Position numbers and translations under genes: made by a program
Origin: Trichobilharzia szidati
Lineage: Eukaryota; Platyhelminthes; Trematoda; Strigeidida; Schistosomatidae
Assembly (NCBI GenBank): GCA_944472155.2
Contig: OX235273.1
Span: 108,336,582 to 108,400,581 of the forward strand
Reading direction: 5' to 3'
Length of the DNA: 64,000 nt
In this document: one piece after another, positions 1 through 10,994 of the stretch
How positions within the stretch are numbered: position 1 is the first letter of the stretch
How the letters are laid out: each line of letters begins with the position of its first letter
Notes under the pieces: generated by a model
Database searches by the model: none
Seen by the model: only the letters and a program-made list of their open reading frames with translations
Told to the model about the DNA's origin: nothing

Positions 1-289
1 CGTACGCAGACATAGGGAGTGGATATTTCATGTGCCCACGATCTCAACAATCATTCCATTTTGATCACCTCAAGCAGACAGTCAGTGATATTAAAAGTTT
101 GGATCGTAGCAATGTTGAAAATATAGACCATGAGTTAGAGGACTGGAGACTTGCTCTGCAGGAATGTGCAACTGTTTACGTAAATGAACACTTTCCTGAG
201 GGAGCTGTTTCAGTGTACGCCTTACGATTACACGATGGCGCACGAAGTCTTGTTTTATGTATTGAGTCTCACTTCTCTAAACATCAATC
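1..289 (+). CDS. CAPZA: F-actin-capping protein subunit alpha, internal exon (5' cut by window)
   Basis: Capping protein alpha pairs with beta and caps actin-filament barbed ends in the cytoplasm. The reading frame is open from position 3 (YADIGSGYFMCPRS), so the ATG at 30 is an internal methionine and not the start. Family landmarks are the PRS..SFHFDHL segment, ALQECATVYVNEHFPEG and the end LVLCIESHF. The exon ends at 289 before GTAAGT with two bases of a codon left over; joining them to the exon at 2901 gives Ser and then TGRWRSEW, the conserved family block. About 65 N-terminal residues must lie upstream of the window. The segment between IESH and GRWRSEW appears about two residues shorter than in vertebrates (recalled, not aligned). 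Confidence 0.95.
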
Positions 290-2900
290 GTAAGTTGTCA
301 TTATTGAATCTGTTCATTATTTTGTTTCTGTTTTTGAAATGGTTCACATAATTATGTTATATTTTAAATTTTCTGTCGTGATCTGCTGGTGTATGTGCTT
401 CCAAAAAACAAAACGCCTATTAGCCCTATATGCTTGTATGGAGCTGGATGGAAACACTCACGGAGGCTATGATGCTGGGTTGTAGAAGACTACATAGGTG
501 AAATAGTATATAAATGTTTCCCTCTGACTTCATTTTTGAGATGTGCGATGTATGTGATCGCAGCATTAAATACTGGTAAGGAAAACCTTGCCTAGTTTAT
601 TCCAGTTGGTACAGAAATAATATAAAGTAAATCGCTTCCGTTTCTCTTTTGTTACTCATTGTTTGAAAATTACAAATGGAGACTCTAGGTTTCGTTTTTT
701 TTCTTGAAGAAAATAGTTTAAATTGTAATTAAACGACTGACTTGTAGGTGACACATCGTGCCCATTTTAAGTTTTCGATGCATACGTGGTGTCACTCGAT
801 AACGCTGTTTTCATAAATTCTGCTGGAATTACTTTCGTCGTCTAGTTGTTTTCTAAGAGCTTTATATTTCAACAGGGTTATTACTGAACGGTGACAGAGC
901 ATTCATTGTATCTGTGGGGGAACAAATAGTTAATATAATCTTGAGTGATAGGACCGTTTTCCACCTGTCACTTCTCTCATTTTTCAATATGCTTAGCACG
1001 TCAGCAATATTGATGAGTCCAGAACGAGGCTAAATTAAGATAGTATAAGCCTCCAACTTAATTCAGTGAGATTCCTTGTACCAAACGTATAAGGCTCATC
1101 AAGTGAGATAGACACCGGTTAAAATGCTTGTTGACAAGTCAATCTCGCCGTTTAATAGTCAGGTATGTAGGTCAACTGAATGTAGATCCCATTTCGACTA
1201 TTTGGATCAATTTGTAACGGAAATCTATTATATAGTGTCAGGCTGTGTTTAATCCTACCATCAACCCATTTCCTGTGTGTGTGCAGTAGTTCAGATGGTT
1301 ATGTTTCTCCAAGATGTCTCGTGATGTCTCCCTCTTTTTTGGAAAAACAGAATGGTTTCGTGCTAAAAGTAATACAGTGTCGCTTCACAGAATTCTGGTG
1401 TTGACTGTAAGCCTTCGTTGAATTCAAAGCCAACTCAGGTGAATTTAAGTTGAAAATTGTCTGCGAGTGTATTTTTACGATTTGGGGCCATACCTTTAGG
1501 TCAGTAAAGCCAAAAATACTAAAATTATTTCATCATCAAGCATGAGGAGAAAAATTATGGGGAAATTTAGCACTAATGAAACCTAAAACTAAGGGGAGAC
1601 TTTTGTGCACTACAGAACATGTATTTATAGTTGGCACTTCATATTCGCGTCTAGAAAGAAGCTACTGTTTGTATATATCTTACATAACGAAGTAGCTGCT
1701 TCTGATTTCTCACCATTGGAGACTCTGGGAACCTGTGGCTGGAGATTTGTGGTCAGGTGGCTCGAAATCGTTCTCAATATGATATCCCATATCTATTAGG
1801 TTTTCATTATTCTCCATGTAATCATTCTTTTCTCCTTGCATTTCTGTTTATTATAGTTTCTGTGTATTTCGTCTTCCTTTCTCCCTTATATGCTTTAGAA
1901 AGTGTAGAAACTTGAACTGGTGTACTTTATGTCCTGTTCTGTGTTAAAAAACTAATTCAGTCTGAATTCTCTTAACTTACTTCTAAAAGTGGCTGCACAA
2001 TTTATAACGACTTTCAGCTATACCCCTTGTTAGTACCTTGGGCTAACACTGTTATAATTGGTCTTTTGAAAGTGTGTCACCCCCTCCCCAAACTATATGG
2101 TTAGGCATTCATTGTCTACATCGTATTTGGAATCGAGTGCAATAAGCTCAAACGGTTGTCACAAATCGCAGTTCATAAACGTATGCGGCATTTCAGGACA
2201 TGCTTACGCGGTGAAGGTGTATGTATTCGAATTCCGTTTCAATTACAGAACTCTGTTAACTGATGGTTATGAACATGTATTTGGCTGTCAAGTTATGTGT
2301 ATCTTTTCATGATGTAGTAGTTGTCTACGCCACTTTGATGCTTACGTATTTAAGCCTTAAGACAGATCGTGGGTTTACAGGGTGCAGGTTTTTGAATAAA
2401 AACTAAACGTTTGAAGGTTTTAACAGGTTCGCTTACATCTTTATCAAAGCTATACCCGAGAATATAAATAAAGATGGCTCTAAATCTTTAGCAAGAAAAC
2501 TTTCTCGTGATTAATTCTGTGATTTCCAATTCTTCTGTAATGGTATCTATGCAGTGTCATGGTTTTGTAGTAAACATGTGTTTTGAAAATATGTTCTGTA
2601 TTCCACTATAATGCACTTAGAGTGGTAAACACTCTTAGATGGGTTAACCTTTGTTTGAAGTTAAGATCATTGCTGGCCAGGTCAATCATTTGGTTATTGT
2701 TGACGATAAGCTCTAAGTTTATACCGTGAAACTAAGGTCAATGCATTCTCCAAAGATCTAATTACTGTGTACAAATCCACACCAGTTAATGAGAAGGTTA
2801 ATTTCAAGCTTTATTAACACAAATACTGTGCATACTTCTGACTGATATTCTTGTTTTATTTAGATGCGTTTTATTTTATTATTACTACTATTTTCTCCAG
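290..2900 (+). other. CAPZA intron
   Basis: This is a 2.6 kb intron from GTAAGT to a TTTTCTCCAG acceptor. Apart from a degenerate retrotransposon tail near 1700-1970 I see only AT-rich sequence without recognisable genes. Confidence 0.85.
1700..1970 (+). mobile_element. Degenerate RTE family 2 (SR3/Perere-3-like) 3' tail
   Basis: The order of motifs matches the 3' ends of better copies in this window (for example 29600-29870): a 'ggctggaga' segment, 'cgttctcaatatg', a pyrimidine-rich stretch, then 'gtgtagaaacttgaactggtg' and 'tctgtgttaaaa'. It is heavily decayed and has no usable coding content. Confidence 0.5.
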
Positions 2901-2988
2901 AACTGGACGATGGAGATCAGAGTGGATATTCAAGCTACTTGGACAATCACCCATGGAATTCTCAGTTCATGGTATTATTAAAGTTCAG
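2901..2988 (+). CDS. CAPZA: F-actin-capping protein subunit alpha, exon
   Basis: This 88-bp exon sits between TTTTCTCCAG and GTGAGTG. It takes one base to finish the serine codon from the previous exon, then reads TGRWRSEWIFKLLGQSPMEF and SVHGIIKVQ, ending on a codon boundary. GRWRSEW followed by a variable segment and a (I/L)K(V/I)Q end is the conserved central block of capping protein alpha. An overlapping ATG frame in another phase (NWTMEIRV) is not the coding one. Confidence 0.95.
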
Positions 2989-3304
2989 GTGAGTGTGTGT
3001 AACTTTTTTTTTAGGTTGGTTTAAACTTGCGAATGTCTCTTTGTGTGTGTGTGTGTGCGGATAAGAATGTTTGTATAATTTATGTTTAATCGTATATATA
3101 TTTCCGAAACTTAGTAGCATTTAGGTGTTACATGAAATATGTATGTAGACATTAAGAGAATTTTAATTCGATAAGCAGTGTTAAGGCTTAAAATGCAATG
3201 ACAATATGTCTTGTCCAGGGACTTTCATCTGGCTTACTCGACGAGCAATGTTAGCTGATATAGGAGGATTAGATTAGAAAATCGTTAGGGGTGATTAAAC
3301 CAAA

Positions 3305-3835
3305 ACCTTGAATTAATCCATCAAGTCTTTGACTGTTGCTTTGAGCCAGTCACGTAGGAGGCAGGTGGACTTCCTGAGATGCTAAAAACCAATAGCTGGA
3401 GACATTTGGTGGTATGCCTTAAAAGTGTTCTCAGTAGTCTAGATGCATTCTTCTTATTCCTTCACGTTCCCAGTGGAACATAGGGCTTCAAGCTAGAGTC
3501 TTGAAGTTTCTGTAGCAGTATTTATTTTACAGGATGAGGTTGCTAGCCTCATGCCTAACCTTTCCTCTTCGCCAGCTTTCGCCGGGGATCGAACCCTGGA
3601 CCATGTGCATGGTCGGCAAGCGTCCTTACAGCTATGCCACCGACGCGCCCATTCACTCTTTGTAATCTCCCAGATCCATTGAACTGTCATATTCTTCCAT
3701 GCCATTATTATCCCGCAGACTTCCACTCATCATAGTTCTATTGAATATCTTTTTCTTTTCTCCACCTTTGTGTGCTACATGAAGTATGGCAGCTTGAACT
3801 GCTGCTGAACTTCTTACCTGATTTGAGATATAATG
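3305..3835 (+). mobile_element. RTE family 2 3' end, split by a SINE
   Basis: The family-2 tail ('gagccagtcacgtaggagg', 'ccaatagctggagac', 'ttctcagtag...gatgcattc') runs to about 3448, is interrupted by an antisense SINE, and resumes at about 3652 with 'cattcactctttgtaatctc' and 'gtgtgctacatgaagtatgg'. The SINE is flanked by CATTC on both sides, which fits a short target-site duplication. Confidence 0.7.
3449..3651 (-). repeat. tRNA-derived SINE (alpha-type), antisense
   Basis: Read on the minus strand it has a tRNA-like head (A-box-like GGTGGCATAGC, B-box-like GGTTCGATCCC), a 'gaggctagcaacctcat' middle and a 3' end 'gccctatgttccactgggaacgtgaaggaataag'. The plus-strand copy at 51556-51812 has the same layout. 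The Schistosoma alpha SINE assignment is from memory. Confidence 0.75.
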
Positions 3836-4073
3836 TGTAGCGCGGAAATGGTCTCAGTATTTCCCTTCATACGTCATTCACCTTAGAAATATCACAATAA
3901 AAAGAATAACTTTCGTAAATATGTCTTGTGTGTCTATTTCTCCTCAAGTTTTGTGTGTGATACATGTTTTGATGCGTTGTAGTATTTGAAAGAATTCAAG
4001 TCGAAAAAGTTAAGATGTAGTATTTTTGAAAGGCATAAAGAAAAGCATTCAATCTATAGATTGGATAGTTTTT

Positions 4074-4235
4074 TTGTTCCTTTACGTTCCCAGTGGAACA
4101 CACGACTTCAAGCTAGAGATTTGAAGTTTCGGTAGCAGTGGTATTTATTTTTATAGGATAAGGGTTCCTAGACTCATGTCCGAACTTCTCTCTTTACCAG
4201 TCTTATTACTGGCTTAGCGAGGTAAAGGAGTGCGT
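4074..4235 (-). repeat. Alpha-type SINE, 5'-truncated, antisense
   Basis: It has the same 3' end as the copy at 3449-3651 ('cctttacgttcccagtggaacac', 'tagcagtggtatttatttttatagg') and stops before the B box. Confidence 0.65.
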
Positions 4236-4309
4236 CAGCATAGCGTTAGAGGATATTTGCATATAGTATTTTCAAACCAGTTGCATTGGAAAGAGCGACA
4301 TGACTATTA

Positions 4310-4600
4310 AAAGAGGAGTCGGGTATAAACAATATCACCAATAGTCTGCAGCCATTGGTTGTTAGCGTCTCGAGGGCTCCAACCATCAAGTCTAGCTCCT
4401 TCCTCCTCCTTTCTACGTGACTGGCTCAAACCAACAGTCAAAGACCTCGCGAGTTGATTCCAGGTTTTGATATGAACAACCTCTGATTCTTTGCTGAAAG
4501 GCGAGTCACTGTTTTGAAGCTGCAAAGCTACACTGATTAGGATGACTAGGACACGTCTTACGCATGTCCTACCAGATCTCTCCACCTTGAGCAACAATTT
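4310..4600 (-). mobile_element. RTE family 2 fragment
   Basis: On the minus strand it contains the conserved C-terminal pieces seen in family 2: a LTVGLSQSRRK segment, a GWSPRDANNQWLQTIGDI segment and an RR.LVI..SVALQ remnant. Frames are broken. It is antisense to CAPZA and lies inside its intron. Confidence 0.6.
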
Positions 4601-5311
4601 TGCTTTCTATATCTTACCTGAACTGTAAGTAAAAACATATTCCCTATTTCGAAGCATTTCTCATGTAATTGTGATATCTGTTTAGCATAATTTCATCATA
4701 ACACAACAGTTTTGTTTTCAGTTAACCGCCATTTTTCGTCTTAAAATATCGTGTATATCAGATTCAAATTATGTAGTTCACACTGAACCTAGGAAAACGA
4801 ATCAAACTTAATCTTTCATACTCAACCTTCACCTGCAATGAGCGACACCTCTGGTGGACGAGGTAGGTGTACAACCTTACTACCCAAATTTTGACAGGTG
4901 GACTAGAGTTTGAATCTGTGACAATGATTGGATGGAGTGTCGAGTGTCTAGACTAATAAGCCACAGCTCGACACTGTCTAACTAACTAACTAACAAGACA
5001 ACTACTCCGTCTTAGTCAAATATTAACGCCTTGTTATAATATATTTCCGTGCTCATTTATCCACTCAACTAACTTTTTCTCGCTTCACACATTTATACGT
5101 ACTCTATAAAATGTAACTAATTGAAACTGCTACACTTTTATGCAAAGCTTTATAATAATTTATTTAAAATTCAGTCAATCAATCAATCGATCAGCTGAGA
5201 TTGATAACTTCCATGTTTTTTCCTCTTTGTTCTTGTCAACTTGTGTGTTTCAAGTGCTTTGTTCACACCTTTGTTTCTTTGTTTTTGTTGTTTTGTTCTA
5301 TTTTGATGTAG

Positions 5312-5446
5312 ACACATTTATACGAAGAGGGTAATGTTCAGTTGATTTCATCTAAGGAAGTTGATTTTGTTGTTTCTGGTTCTGTTCCAAAAGAATTCGC
5401 TAAAGAATCGTTGAAGAAGATAAAACATGCTGATTGTGCATATCAG
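5312..5446 (+). CDS. CAPZA: F-actin-capping protein subunit alpha, exon
   Basis: This 135-bp exon (45 codons, phase 0 at both ends) lies between a GATGTAG acceptor and GTAAGT. It begins THLYEEGNVQLISSKEV, matching the family motif HYYEDGNVQL.S.K.V, and ends CAYQ, where the family has an N.YQ turn before the C-terminal helices. The phase agrees with both neighbouring exons. Confidence 0.95.
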
Positions 5447-5514
5447 GTAAGTTATATTTTTTTAAAAACTGAGCTTTGACTAAAAATATTTGAATGATGA
5501 ATGGGTTTTAGAAG

Positions 5515-5701
5515 TATTGTATACGAATTTGTTTATTTATTATCTTTTTTTCATAAGTATGGACATAATTTAAGCTGTATTATAACTGTTAATTTTGTAT
5601 TTCTCCTCACTATACTACACAAACAGAACATCAGATCCAATAATCTATAACATGCTAAAGTTTCCAAACTGAACCGACAATACTGTTTGAAACAAACTCA
5701 C

Positions 5702-5735
<34 letters not shown>

Positions 5736-5945
5736 ATATTTAATAATCTCAATTCGTGCTTCGAATATTTTTGACTTCATATCGTAAATGTGGACAAATT
5801 CCTCCGGTTAATTTTGTTTTAATTTTTAATTTTATTTATATTTTGAGTAAATCAGATGCCATATTGTGACAAATGCTGAGAATTCCATTCTGTATTATAA
5901 GTACTGTTTTTGGAATAAAGTAGATTATTATTATTATTAATATAT
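5515..5945 (+). mobile_element. CR1-like retrotransposon 3' UTR
   Basis: It is closely similar to 22845-23222, which follows a CR1-like reverse transcriptase. Shared landmarks are 'cataatttaagctgtattat', 'cagatccaataatctataac', 'ttcgaatatttttgac' and the end 'ggaataaagtagattatt' followed by ATT repeats. An internal (ATT)n at 5703-5733 is expanded relative to the other copy. Only the noncoding tail is present, as expected for 5'-truncated insertions. Confidence 0.8.
5703..5733 (+). repeat. (ATT)n microsatellite
   Basis: About ten uninterrupted ATT units lie inside the CR1-like 3' UTR. The homologous position in the copy near 23008-23028 has fewer units. Confidence 0.9.
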
Positions 5946-6004
5946 TCATCTCCAAGAAAGTTTAAAACCATTATTTAGAAAAAAATTCCTTTCCGTTCTC
6001 AGTA

Positions 6005-6745
6005 GGACATAGGGTTCCAAGCTTTAAAGTTGCGGTAGCAGTGTTTTGCGTTTTTTTGCGGGCTTCTCTGTCTGCTTGTCTGTCTGTCTTCAACATACAA
6101 CTTTACACCGATGTGCACCAGTTCAAGTTGTCACACTCTCTCCTTGTAGCACACAAAGCAAGAGAAGAAAGTAGAACAAATGTATAATAGAGACAGTAGA
6201 CAGGGATATGAGACAAAAGGAATAGTAGTAACGAAGAACAATATAGTTTTATTGGGTATTACGAGTCACAAGGAGTAGATGCATCTACGCTAGCCATTGA
6301 GAACGATATTGAGCCATATCACCGATTGTCTCCAGCCTCCATTGGTTTCTACTGTCCCGAGGAACCCAACCAGGAAGTCTACACCTACGTGGCTGACTGG
6401 CTTAAACTAACTGTTGTGGATTTCATTGACTGGTGCCATGTTTTTGGTTCGACCGCCGCTAGCTCTTTTCCAACCTGCTCCATCCCATGTCAGCTAACAT
6501 TGCCCGTCGAGGAAGGCGATGGCTAGGCATGCATGTCTAACACATGTCCTAACTATCTCAATCGATTTAACTTCACAACCTCATCGATTGATTCCCCCTC
6601 CTTGCTTAGCACTCGACCGATGCCTAACCTCAATATTGTTCACCCTATAATACCACTTAACACGGGGGGCAGAACGGAGGCACCTATAATCAAAGACAGC
6701 TAGTCTTTTCATGTCTTCCACTCTCAATGGCTAGGCTTACTGCCG
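6005..6745 (-). mobile_element. RTE family 2 (SR3/Perere-3-like) 3' portion
   Basis: On the minus strand it carries the C-terminal reading frame in broken form: an RLAVF..R block near 6690-6710, a VKLHR.RW.GH.L.M block near 6540-6590, then HRLPRR and SGGQTK-like pieces. The 3' UTR runs out to the TCTGTCTGTCTG repeat near 6080. Many frame breaks mark it as an old copy. Confidence 0.75.
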
Positions 6746-6754
6746 GTTAGTATG

Positions 6755-6852
6755 CTGGCGAGGTTTACAACTGCGTCGTCTGCCGGGAATCGATCCCTGC
6801 CTACGTGTGTAGTTGATGAGCATTCTACCATTGAACCACTGACGCACTAACC
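6755..6852 (-). repeat. SINE tRNA-like head
   Basis: The minus strand reads GTGCGTCAGTGGTTCAATGG (A box TGGTTCAATGG) and then GGGATCGATTCCCGG (B box). It abuts the RTE fragment and has lost the SINE body. Confidence 0.6.
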
Positions 6853-7109
6853 ATTATGTTCCAGGCTAATCAGCTTCATGTTTATCTTCTACACACAAGT
6901 GAATTAAATCAATTCCTTTGAAATAACAAGGGTAAATGTTTACTCTTTTCCACTAATCAGTATTGTAAAGCTATACTTAAGTCGGAATTCATTTAGTAAA
7001 CAAGCGGCTAACAACCTTTTGCTCTTGAAACAGCAGGTCCTAGGTGTAAAAGCAGGTAAAACATTACATTGAGGACATTCACATATCATACTTAGGAACT
7101 GTTCATGAT

Positions 7110-7605
7110 GTTTGTCTGTGACGACAACCGAAGCTAGTTTGCAGTTTACCTCAGTCTGTCAATCCATAGATGTAGATATTCTCTTTTTCCTGGTGATAAC
7201 TTCTACCTGGTTGGGCTGGCATATCGCAATGACCCAACAAGCTACATTAGTTGGGGCGAATGTTCCTACAAGTTCTAACATAACAGAAAGAACTCTTGGA
7301 TAGTGTTTAGACTAAAAGCAGTTGCCATCATAGTAGGTAGCCTACCTGAAGTCCTTAGAATGCTAAGGACCGATGGTTGGAGATTATTGTTGGATATGAC
7401 ACAAAGGCATTCACCCTTTGTGATCTCCTATATATATGTATATATTTGGCCTTCATGTTTTTCAATGTTACGATTCTTTATCCCTCATATTCCTTCCTGT
7501 TTATTACAATTCTTGTGAATCTGTTTTTCTCTCTTCTGTAACTCTATGAGGTAACTGGAACTGCTGCACTTCTATACAGAGTTCTGTGTTGAAACTTAGT
7601 TAGTC
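7110..7605 (+). mobile_element. Degenerate RTE family 2 3' end
   Basis: The recognisable tail blocks are 'gtaggtagcctacctgaag', 'aggaccgatggttggagatt', 'catatat' repeats, then 'ggaactgctgcacttctata' and 'gttctgtgttgaaacttag' followed by TCAGTCAG. The coding part is unreadable. Confidence 0.6.
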
Positions 7606-8081
7606 AGTCAGTAATAATATAAGTCGTTTACACTGTGTTGAGTATCAGATGACAAAGTCGTGCTACTTACGAACAGAGAGATGTAAGGTGTCACCGCTGG
7701 ACGACCAATAAACCAACTGTGCTGCTTTCCCGCTCTGTGAAGGAGGCTTCGGAGAGATCGGCTTCAAAAGTTGTAGATTCCTATTTCCTTTGCGGTGGTG
7801 TGTCCGTAGCCAACTGGAAAGTCTTAACATGGACACCACTTCAAAAGCCATCACAAACTCATAGTGTTTGGCCGGTATCTAGCATAGGTATCCTCTGTGC
7901 TTTGTGGTCATGTAATACTAATGTTCTTTCTGTTTCAAGTACTTCAAGGTAGAAATTGACTTCAACTGTGGAATAGCTGGGATATAATAATCTTGTCCAC
8001 ATACTTCGATAAACACAGAAACTTTTTGTTCATCCGATATTCTCTACCAACTTAGAATTTCTCTTAGTTGTTTATTTTGAA

Positions 8082-8505
8082 GTCCGTCGCTGGCACAGAG
8101 GCGGAATGCTTGCCGACCACACATATGGTCCGGGGTTCGATTCCCGGTCAATGAAATCCACAAAAATTGGTTTAAGCCAGCCACGTAGGAAGGTATAGAT
8201 TGCCTGACTGGTTGGGTTCCTCGGGACAGTAGAAACCAATGGAGGCTGGAGACAATCGGTGATATGGCTCAATATCGTTCTCAATGGCTAGCGTAGATGC
8301 ATCTACTCCTTGTGACTCGTAATACCCAATAAAACTATATTGTTCTTCGTTACTACTATTCCTTTTGTCTCATATCCCTGTCTACTGTCTCTATTATACA
8401 TTTGTTCTACTTCTCTTGCTTTGTGTGCTACAAGTAGGGAGTGTGGCGAATTGAACTGGTGCACATCGGTGCAAAGTTCTATGTTGAAAATAGACAGACA
8501 GACAG
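8082..8505 (+). mobile_element. tRNA-like head joined to RTE family 2 3' UTR
   Basis: Positions 8082-8145 have a box A (TGGCACAGAGG) and box B (GGTTCGATTCC) tRNA-like head. From 8150 the sequence is the family 2 tail ('gaaatccacaaaaattggtt', 'gactggttgggttcctcggg', ending in ACAGACAGACAG). The joint could be a chimeric retroposon or a SINE inserted next to an RTE end. Confidence 0.65.
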
Positions 8506-8550
8506 CTTATTTTTAAAGTTAACATGAACGATTTTCGCTGTTCGATAAGG

Positions 8551-9907
8551 TATTCAGAACAAAATATTTAGAGCGAACAACTGTTTTCAGTAAATTCTTC
8601 TTCAGGCTCTACAATTATAAATCCATTAATTTAAGCATACAATAGCCAGCCAGTAAAGGCAAATTAGAATCATATCTGAAAGTGTATTGTGGAACAAGTA
8701 TAAGATGAGGTGGGGTGGAACAATAGTCAATTAGTTTTTTAAATATGCATGGTCAGTGAGAACATGAGATAAAATGAGATGAAGTAATTTAATTTAATGA
8801 TGTTTGTATATGTATATAAATATAGTCAACAGAAAATACAGGTTTCGAGAGTGAGTGTAATTAGGGCGTGTGAGACAATATAAAAATAAACGAACGAATG
8901 GGGCGGTCTAGACATAAGTTCAAGGTTGAAAATAACGACAATAAGAATGATTGTAAAATAATAACGATAATATGGTGTAAAATTACAAGTACTATTGGTG
9001 AGTGATTGTCAAATAATAATAATGAATATAATGAAGTGGAATGAACAGGATTTTGTAAAGCACTACTTAAACCTAAGGTAATAAAATCATAAGAAAGGTC
9101 ATGAAATCATAAAAGTCGAAAATGAACGTTTGTCAATGAAACAGAGGAATAGAAGAAGAAGAAAAGAAAAGAAAATTGTGAAAGGAATTTATAGTGTTAA
9201 TGTTTATGGAGGATTTGTTGACTTTATTGTAGGCCAAGGTAAACATAGAGGTTGAACATACTCCTTCTGTATGCAAAGAGTTGGTCTTCTGGTATTAATT
9301 GCAACCGCTTCAGCTCGTGATAGAAGACGTAGTTGAGCTCCTGTAAATAAATTACTAGGAATGTGGTAAATAACTGAGAACACCTGGTCAAGTTTTATCG
9401 GGTGTCCAGTATCTACCAAGTGGGCTAAGATTGCACTATTTACGCATTTGGTTACCCCTTTACTCAACCATACAGGTACATGTTCACGCGCGCGCATGGA
9501 TAAAGCCTTCTGAGTACGGCCAATGTAACTAGCTCCACATGAGCAGTTGAATTCATAGATACACATTGATGAGGCCATCTTTGGTAATTTATCCTTGACT
9601 TGCTGTTTGAGTACTGGTTTAGTTGAGAAGCTGAGTACCAGTTTAGCTGCAGGAAATGTTCTATCTACTGCTCTCTACTTCATCTCAGTTTGTCCCATAT
9701 TCTCACTGACCATGCATATTTAAAAAACTAACTGACTATTGTTCCACCCCACCTCATCTTATACTTGTTCCATAATACACTTTCTGATATGATTCTAATT
9801 TGCCTTTATTGGCTATTGTATGCTTAAATTAATGGATTTATAATTGTAGAGCCTGAAGAAGAATTTATTGAAAACAGTTGTTCGCTCTAAATATTTTGTT
9901 CTGAATA
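8551..9907. mobile_element. Penelope-like element with inverted terminal repeats
   Basis: Positions 8551-8790 and about 9667-9907 are inverted copies about 240 bp long ('tattcagaacaaaatattta' on the left, its reverse complement on the right) with only scattered differences. Between them, on the minus strand, lies a GIY-YIG endonuclease-like frame. Inverted and tandem terminal repeats plus a GIY-YIG domain are established Penelope-like element traits. No reverse transcriptase is visible, so the copy is internally deleted. Confidence 0.8.
9204..9578 (-). CDS. GIY-YIG endonuclease-like domain of Penelope-like element
   Basis: This 124-codon frame starts MASSMCIYEFNCSCGASYIG and contains the GIY-YIG signature as CSC.ASYIGRTQKAL..R..EH, followed by a conserved AILAHLVDTGH segment in which the family usually keeps a His before the metal-binding Glu. 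In complete elements this domain follows the reverse transcriptase and nicks target DNA. Here the reverse transcriptase is missing and the frame lies between inverted repeats, so it is probably a fragment rather than an expressed gene. Confidence 0.7.
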   Translation of the reverse strand: MASSMCIYEFNCSCGASYIGRTQKALSMRAREHVPVWLSKGVTKCVNSAILAHLVDTGHPIKLDQVFSVIYHIPSNLFTGAQLRLLSRAEAVAINTRRPTLCIQKEYVQPLCLPWPTIKSTNPP

Positions 9908-10920
9908 AATTATGGGAATATTCAATTTACGAGAGGGTATTCATACATTTTTGACAATTAAAGCTAATATTAGATGGTTAGAGGCAATCGGCAACCTGAC
10001 TGATAGAATTCAGTCTGCACCAAAGAAAGGACTAGACACATCACACTGGTGTCATACTAGTGTCCAATCAAATTAAATCATTCAAAGAAATATTGAGAAG
10101 CCCGCTAACTTATTCTCATTGTGTGGTTAGTGGGAATGTGTTTTGCAATAGTCACTATTGGTTTGTGGGTTCACTTTTTACAGTATGTATACAAGGACCA
10201 ACTGAATCAATAAATAGGTGATTATTGTGATGACTACTGTGTTCTATCATTCTGGAGGAGTAGCATCTGGCTGTCATATTGTTATATCTGATCTTGATAT
10301 ATACGAAACCGTGTGTGGATAAGTTTCTAATCACGACACTGGGGGTGACGTCGGTCAGAATTTCCAAGTGGACGTCAGTTCTTTTGACGTTACTAATGTG
10401 CTTTGCTGATCAATACCAGTAAGCAAGGAACAGTTTAGCCCAGCGTCAAGTCTAAGTGATAAAAAAGTTGGATGGGTGTTCCTCTTGTTTGTAGCCGTTT
10501 GCATTAGGAGTATGGCTAGTGTAACTCAACTGGAAAAAAAGTGAATTTGATTCTACGTTCTTTTGTGTTCATTAAATATCTGTAAGCCGCCTCCCCCATA
10601 GTCTGAAAATAGGCTATCAGATGACAGTGTAGTCAGTCAACTGCCTAAAGGAAATCTTGAACCTTCACATAATTGATTTCACTTAACGGAGACTTGAAGA
10701 AAGAAAAATATTAACATCATTTAGATATTGTCTAGAAGGACAACGAAAACCTCGCAAGTAAACCACCCAGTGTTGGAGAACACCTGAGCTAAAAGTTTCC
10801 AATCTTTTTTCTCTAATTAACTTCCCACTGTTGTTGTCGTCTCTGTTGGAATTTTTGGTGTTTTCACATGCTATTTGCATGCTTGATAAATCCTTTGACT
10901 ACAGATGTTCACGTTCCATG
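9908..10920. other. Intronic stretch with no recognised feature
   Basis: I see no transposon landmark, exon or RNA gene here. The longest minus-strand frames (10155-10367 and 10683-10880) have no recognisable domain. Confidence 0.5.
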
Positions 10921-10994
10921 TCCTGTGTTAAACGGTATAGTAGAGTAAGCAATATTGAGGTTAAACGTAGAGTGCTAGGTAAGGATGAGAAGTG

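Noticed and set aside
30..293. ATG-initiated 87-residue frame taken as a gene start
   Set aside because: The frame is open upstream and homologous to capping protein; the last codons before the TAA lie beyond the splice donor at 290.
9204..9578. Host GIY-YIG nuclease gene (SLX1-type)
   Set aside because: It lies between PLE inverted repeats in an intron and lacks a RING-type C-terminal domain.
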